The position numbers were made by a program, and so were the translations under genes. From NCBI GenBank assembly GCA_002897935.1, contig BDTA01000106.1, forward strand, positions 1 through 37,828: 37,828 nucleotides of DNA, written 5' to 3'. Numbering within the stretch: position 1 is the first letter of the stretch; each line of letters opens with the position of its first letter. Positions 33,677-37,828 of the stretch are shown here, piece after piece. The notes beneath the pieces are model-generated. The model saw only the letters and a list, made by a program, of their open reading frames with translations. It was not told the DNA's origin and did not search any database. This DNA is from a bacterium BMS3Abin08 (GTDB taxonomy: Bacteria; Nitrospirota; Thermodesulfovibrionia; Thermodesulfovibrionales; JdFR-85).

Positions 33677-33907
33677 CTACTCCAAAATTTCAAGGACACA
33701 ACGCTTGCCGATCTTGGTGCCGGCAGCGCTCATTATTGTTCTCATTGCCCGTGCTGTGTTTCCCTGCTTTCCGATAACCTTCCCAATATCATTTTTAGCA
33801 ACACGCAATTCAAAAACAGAGGTCCTTTCTCCCTCTACCATGGAAACTACAACTTCCTCCGGACTATCCACCAGCGCCTTTACCATTTGCTCAATTAGTG
33901 CTTTCAT
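33677..33907 (-). CDS. khpA: KH-domain RNA-binding protein KhpA
   Basis: A 76-residue single KH domain, the usual KhpA (YlqC) length. Seen: [18 protein letters not shown], then [20 protein letters not shown] with the GKQG loop that contacts RNA, and [12 protein letters not shown]. KhpA pairs with KhpB in Gram-positive bacteria; here it is alone and not next to rpsP or rimM, its usual neighbours. The start at 33907 is set by GGAGGT 4 bases upstream; an ATG at 33919 would contain that site. Confidence 0.92.
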   Translation of the reverse strand: MKALIEQMVKALVDSPEEVVVSMVEGERTSVFELRVAKNDIGKVIGKQGNTARAMRTIMSAAGTKIGKRCVLEILE

Positions 33908-34111
33908 GTCTACCTCCATTTGAAGCTGAGTTCTTTTTTACAGACCCGATATTTTCAAGAGTTCCACAACATACGTTTGTAGTAGAGCAATAAGTGAACG
34001 TTGTTGCCTACGTGAACCAAGTTCAGTAGCGGACAACCTAAAAGTGCTTGAGATTTGTCCTGACTCTGGACAAAGAGAAAGATATAGCATAACCGCTACG
34101 TCAACCTATCT

Positions 34112-34180
34112 ATTTATCCGACAGAGCAAGATTTGATTATGTACCTATAATAAGCGATTAGGTCTTTATTTGCAATAGGG
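34112..34180. repeat. Dispersed repeat, family C, copy 2
   Basis: TTTATCCGACAGAGCAAGA, then a variable stretch and TAATAAGCGATTAGGTCTTT ending ATTTGCAA. The match to the 36121 copy spans about 60 bp. Confidence 0.65.
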
Positions 34181-34267
34181 CAGATGGCAGAGAGCAAAAC
34201 ACATAGGGCAGATGGCATTGTGCAGAGCGGAAAATTCATGTTGAGGCTGTCTTTATTGTCAATATTC

Positions 34268-34438
34268 GACAGGCTGTTGAAAAAGGCACAAAACAGTACA
34301 ATGGGTCATACTGAATGTCCCGGGCTAAGCTCGGGACATTCAGTAGAATCAACGGGTTAGGAGATCCTGAAACAAGTTCAGAGCCTGCGCCGTACTTGAT
34401 ACCGGGATGACAATTAAGGAGTTTTTCAACAGCCTGTC
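34268..34438. repeat. MITE-like element with perfect 17-bp inverted ends
   Basis: GACAGGCTGTTGAAAAA (34268-34284) and its exact complement TTTTTCAACAGCCTGTC (34422-34438) bound a 171-bp element. Inside, a second palindrome ACTGAATGTCCCG / CGGGACATTCAGT (13-bp stem) forms a hairpin. No gene inside. Confidence 0.75.
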
Positions 34439-34480
34439 CCAGCATCTCTCCTTTGTACGAATGGTTTAAACGGGATCAAG

Positions 34481-34720
34481 TCAGGCGCCGGGGGGGTCTT
34501 CTTCCTCTTCTCCCGGTTTTTCCTCTATCTCTGACAACACCTTATTTACCTCTTCCTTGGTGGTCCTCAGACTGGTCTTGCAGAATTTTATGAGCTGGGC
34601 AGCTCTCTTTACCTTCCCGGCAAAAAGATCCACATCGATTGTTTCCGACTCTATTTCCTGGATTATCTGTTCAAGTTCAGATAATGCCTTGGCATAGGTA
34701 AGGTTCTTGCTATTTCTCAC
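34481..34720 (-). CDS. xseB: Exodeoxyribonuclease VII small subunit
   Basis: A 79-residue helical protein of the XseB family: YAKALSELEQIIQEIESE, then a second helix RAAQLIKFCKTSLRTTKEEV that forms the antiparallel coiled coil binding XseA, and an acidic tail. It overlaps the end of xseA by 11 bases in the standard xseA-xseB order, so translation is coupled. Confidence 0.93.
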   Translation of the reverse strand: MRNSKNLTYAKALSELEQIIQEIESETIDVDLFAGKVKRAAQLIKFCKTSLRTTKEEVNKVLSEIEEKPGEEEEDPPGA

Positions 34721-36026
34721 GTTTAATATCCTCCCGTATCTTCTTCACAGTGCTTGTGATAGCTCCGGCATGCAGTCTGGTGTCTATTATATCACCTTCC
34801 TTTAGTACAGACGCGTTCTTCAGGGCCTCCCCGTTAAACCGTGTTACACTATAACCTCTCTTTAATATATTTAAAGGATCAAGCAGTCTGATTATAGTCT
34901 CAAGTCTGTCCAGACTGTCTGATTGCCTTGAAACATACCTCTCAGTAAGGTACATAAGGGAAACCCTTGACCTGTCAAGCCTGTTGTGCCGGTTGCTTAG
35001 GGCCTGTATAACTGTATGGTCAAAGTCCTGTATGGTTGCCAAAAGGCCATGCCTGTGTGTTGCAAGATAATTCCCTGAGGCAGACAGCAATGATTTCAGA
35101 CCTGAACTTAAATTATATTCCTCCCTCTCAATCAAGGTCCTGGTTTTGTTAACAAGCCTGTCTCTCAGTTCATCTACCATGTCTTCAAAGCTTCTAACTT
35201 TCTGAATAATAAACTCGGCAACAGCAGTTGGCGTTATCAGTCTTTCATGGACTACACTGTCGACAACGGTCTCATCACGTGTGTGTCCGATCCCGGCAAG
35301 AACCGGAATCGGCAAAAGTGCAACCTCCTTTGCCACCGGATAGCTGTCGAAGCAGTGAAGGTCAGCCGTGGAGCCGCCACCTCTTATGATAACCGCAAGG
35401 TCATATTCATTTATGTTATCTCTGATTTTCTGAAGGGCACTCAAGAGTGAGGACTCTGCCTGTTCTCCCTGCACCAAAGACTCTATGAGCGTGATGCTGA
35501 ACCTGTAGCCGTAGGGGTTATTGTCGATCTCATTCATAAAATCACCGTAGCCCGCTGCCGTCTTTGAGGTTATAACGGCAATCCTTTGGGGGACAAGCGG
35601 GAGGGGAAGGCCTTTGTTGTTGTTTATTATGCCTTCTTTTGTGAGTTGCTCTATAACCTGCCTTCTTTTCAGGGCCATCTCCCCCAGGGTATACCGGGGA
35701 TCAATATCCTGAATATCGAGACTCAGCCCGTGTACCTCGTGATAGTTAACCCTGACCAGCATGAGCACCTTCATATCTGCCTGAAGTTCCCTGCCGGTCT
35801 GTTTCCTGAACGTTGCTCTCAGGTGTTTGTATTTTCTTGCCCATATAGTAGCCCTCATCTTTGCTGCAAAAATATCATCTTCCTTCTCTACAAGTCCAAT
35901 GTAACAGTGTCCTTTCCTGTCGCAGCTCAGACCGGCTATCTCAGCCACAACCCAGTACTCATCACTAAGGACGGAAAGAGTGGCTTTGATTATTGATGTG
36001 AGTTCTTTAAGTGTCAGGTAGTTCAT
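34710..36026 (-). CDS. xseA: Exodeoxyribonuclease VII large subunit
   Basis: A 438-residue XseA (usual 400-460). N-terminal OB fold (YWVVAEIAGLSCDRKGHCYI; KVLMLVRVNYHEVHGLSLDI), then the catalytic domain with RIAVITSKTAAGYGDFMNEI, VIIRGGGSTADLHCFDSYPV and LAGIGHTRDETVVD, and a coiled-coil tail. With XseB it degrades single-stranded DNA from both ends. First gene of the two-gene minus-strand unit. No obvious Shine-Dalgarno, but the conserved N-terminus fixes the start. Confidence 0.96.
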   Translation of the reverse strand: MNYLTLKELTSIIKATLSVLSDEYWVVAEIAGLSCDRKGHCYIGLVEKEDDIFAAKMRATIWARKYKHLRATFRKQTGRELQADMKVLMLVRVNYHEVHGLSLDIQDIDPRYTLGEMALKRRQVIEQLTKEGIINNNKGLPLPLVPQRIAVITSKTAAGYGDFMNEIDNNPYGYRFSITLIESLVQGEQAESSLLSALQKIRDNINEYDLAVIIRGGGSTADLHCFDSYPVAKEVALLPIPVLAGIGHTRDETVVDSVVHERLITPTAVAEFIIQKVRSFEDMVDELRDRLVNKTRTLIEREEYNLSSGLKSLLSASGNYLATHRHGLLATIQDFDHTVIQALSNRHNRLDRSRVSLMYLTERYVSRQSDSLDRLETIIRLLDPLNILKRGYSVTRFNGEALKNASVLKEGDIIDTRLHAGAITSTVKKIREDIKREK

Positions 36027-36381
36027 GGGATTTGCGTGATATATTGGCCCTCCGATAGACCTATCAGGGGCAGCCCTGTTTTATACCAAGAATTGTATTC
36101 CCTGCAGAAATACAACCCCTGTTTATCCGGGAGAGCAAGACTTACTTATTATGATAAGCGATTAGGTCTTTATTTGCAAGGGACCCCCGCAAATGGCATT
36201 ACCCAAAGTGGCAAGGGACAGTAGTATATGCCCGCTTGCTAATACGCACACCTTATGCTATTATTCTGTTGTGCTTCAAAAAGTAATTTCTTATCATCTG
36301 TTGTGTGGGAAAATTAAAAGGCAGCCATCAACACAGGTGGTTTATCTATAATTCATGTGATGTGTTTCGGAGGATTTTGCC
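36027..36381. other. Gap with repeat family C before the UPF0182 gene
   Basis: No gene seen. It contains repeat family C copy 3 (36121-36183) and the leader of the UPF0182 gene, ending in the ribosome site GGAGGA. Confidence 0.65.
36121..36183. repeat. Dispersed repeat, family C, copy 3
   Basis: GTTTATCCGGGAGAGCAAGA, then TTATTATGATAAGCGATTAG and GTCTTTATTTGCAAGGG. Similar to copies at 31540 and 34112, in the same orientation. Confidence 0.65.
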
Positions 36382-37828
36382 ATGAAAACTAAAGTAGGAT
36401 TTATTATCGGGGGCTTAACATTCTTAATCGGCTTAATATTAGCAGGTCTCTTTGTGAGATATTACGGGGATTGGCTCTGGTTCCAAGAGATGGACTATGG
36501 TAGTGTGTTCATCACGATACTATACACCAAGGTGCTGGTTTTTCTCATTTTCTTTGCGATATTCGCTGTGTTTGCGTGGGTGAACATTGCTATCGCCAGA
36601 AAATTCGGATACAGCACACGGTCATCCGGATTAGTTAACCTCAATCAATCCATTCAATCATTAGGGTTCCCTTTAAAAGATACATACCTAAAATATGCAT
36701 GGGGGATAATCATCCTGTCCCTTGCACTTGTTATGGGCTATAGTGCAGTCGGTTCCTGGGAGACTTTCCTGAAATTCATTCATGCATCCAGTTTTGGAAT
36801 AGCCGATCCCATCTTTTCAAAAGATACAGGATTTTATGTTTTTAAGCTGCCGCTGTATAACTTTTTACAGACCTGGTATTCATACATACTCATTCTCATA
36901 TTTATGGGGGTGGGACTCTCCTACTTTCTGGATGCGGCTATCAGTATAAAAGATAACCGATTTCATATCCATCCAAAGGCCAAATATCACCTCACGATTC
37001 TGGTGGCATTATTTTTTCTGGGCATCGCATGGTCATACCGCCTGAAACTGTACAGCCTGTTGTACTCTACTCGCGGGGCTGCCTATGGTGCCGGCTATGC
37101 CGATGTTCACGCTCAAATTGCGGCCTACTGGATTCTGATAGCTCTGACTCTCATTGTTACATCTACGCTTTTCTTTGAACCCCTTATCAAAAAATGGAAA
37201 TGGATCTATTACGCTGTCGGTCTCTATTTTGCCGTGTTGATTGGTTTGGTGTGGATTTATCCAAACATTGTCGAAGAGTACATGGTAAAGCCAAATGAGC
37301 TTGTTAAAGAAACTCCATACATTAAAAACAATATCGATTTTACCCGTTTTGCCTATGGCTTAACCAATGTTACAGAAAAGAAGTTTCAGGTACTGCAAGA
37401 CATTAAATATAGTGATATCAAAAAAAACAGAAACACTATTGAGAATATCCGTCTCTGGGACAGTCGTCCGTTAATTCAAACCTATAAGCAATTACAGGAA
37501 ATCCGTTTGTATTATGATTTTAAAAGCGTTAATGTGGACCGCTACCACTTCAAAAGATATTCGGAGGTGGCGCTGGCGGTCAGGGAACTTCCCGTATCTC
37601 AAATCCCCAGCCGGGCACGCACCTGGATAAACACCCACCTCATATATACGCATGGTTTTGGTTTGGTTATGAGTCCCGTAAACGAGGTCACGCCTGACGG
37701 TATGCCACGTTTCATTATAAAAAACATCCCGCCTCAGGCAAGTGTTCCTCTGACGATAAAATACCCGCAAATTTATTATGGCGAAGAAACTGATCAATAT
37801 GTAATCGTCCACACAAAAACCAAGGAAA
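36382..37828 (+). CDS. UPF0182 family membrane protein, 3' partial
   Basis: Open to the right edge (482 codons seen). UPF0182 proteins are about 900 residues, so roughly half is present. N-terminal membrane segments are at about 5-25 and 50-73, with more further on, about seven in the visible part. Family motifs: WLWFQEMDYGSVF, ADPIFSKDTGFYVFKLPLYN, VKPNELVKETPYIKNNIDFT and RFAYGL. Function is unknown. GGAGGA lies 8 bases before the ATG. The gene faces away from xseA. Confidence 0.93.
   Translation, partial: MKTKVGFIIGGLTFLIGLILAGLFVRYYGDWLWFQEMDYGSVFITILYTKVLVFLIFFAIFAVFAWVNIAIARKFGYSTRSSGLVNLNQSIQSLGFPLKDTYLKYAWGIIILSLALVMGYSAVGSWETFLKFIHASSFGIADPIFSKDTGFYVFKLPLYNFLQTWYSYILILIFMGVGLSYFLDAAISIKDNRFHIHPKAKYHLTILVALFFLGIAWSYRLKLYSLLYSTRGAAYGAGYADVHAQIAAYWILIALTLIVTSTLFFEPLIKKWKWIYYAVGLYFAVLIGLVWIYPNIVEEYMVKPNELVKETPYIKNNIDFTRFAYGLTNVTEKKFQVLQDIKYSDIKKNRNTIENIRLWDSRPLIQTYKQLQEIRLYYDFKSVNVDRYHFKRYSEVALAVRELPVSQIPSRARTWINTHLIYTHGFGLVMSPVNEVTPDGMPRFIIKNIPPQASVPLTIKYPQIYYGEETDQYVIVHTKTKE

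Larger units (their letters stand above)
33908..34480. other. 573-bp gap with two repeat elements
   Basis: No gene seen. It contains repeat family C copy 2 (34112-34180) with a following duplicated AGGGCAGATGGCA (34188 and 34206), and a MITE-like element with 17-bp ends (34268-34438). Confidence 0.65.

Noticed and set aside
34212-34230. TGGCATTGTGCAGAGC as sigma-54 promoter
   Set aside because: The -12 GC element is misplaced and no gene starts downstream on that strand.
36036-36224. Plus-strand 62-codon frame before the UPF0182 gene
   Set aside because: Covers repeat family C and has no coding character or ribosome site.

Overview
The window looks like a chromosomal segment of a motile, Gram-negative environmental bacterium. 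It encodes an outer-membrane type protein, a Wza-like exporter, a large chemotaxis cluster and a sigma-54 activator. The gene content and the dense AT-leaning intergenic repeats would suit a Nitrospirota (Thermodesulfovibrio-like) or Desulfobacterota genome. That placement is inferred from gene style, not from a marker phylogeny. No rRNA, tRNA or CRISPR array was found.

Layout. 1-2.8 kb: the end of a CgeB-like glycosyltransferase, a DUF3187 outer-membrane protein and a PIN-domain toxin/antitoxin pair. 2.9-3.0 kb: a decayed group II intron 3' end (domain V/VI). 3.4-18.5 kb: a chemotaxis island. It opens with a sigma-54 activator, followed by a good -24/-12 promoter, then mcp-cheW-mcp-cheY-STAS-cheA-cheR-cheD-cheB, a repeat-rich gap, a NarL-type regulator and a second mcp-cheW pair that is a close paralogue of the first. 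18.5-19.1 kb: nested MITE-like repeats. 19.1-22.4 kb: der (engA), a SurA-N-like protein, a small HAMP membrane protein and an HExxH protein. These converge, with stop codons one base apart, on a minus-strand exopolysaccharide operon (22.4-28.6 kb) that reads SLBB exporter, BY-kinase, PHP phosphatase (frameshifted), O-antigen ligase-like TPR protein. 29.2-33.3 kb: cold-shock protein, methylglyoxal synthase, an unknown gene and an RhlE-type DEAD-box helicase. 33.7-37.8 kb: khpA, xseB-xseA and the start of a UPF0182 membrane protein.

How the genes fit together. The chemotaxis genes give a full adaptation set (CheR, CheB, CheD) with a CheA that carries an extra MshEN-like module. No separate CheZ, CheC or CheX is present, but the short receptor next to cheY carries a CheZ-like D-x3-Q motif. 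The sigma-54 activator sits just upstream of a matching promoter, so it may control the island. The exopolysaccharide genes pair a tyrosine kinase with the phosphatase that would normally counteract it, but that phosphatase has a one-base frameshift within its metal-binding N-terminus. The cold-shock protein and the helicase both follow strong sigma-70-like promoters and leaders containing terminator-like hairpins, which suggests shared attenuation.

Intergenic regions are full of at least five families of dispersed, hairpin-forming repeats. They are described individually below.
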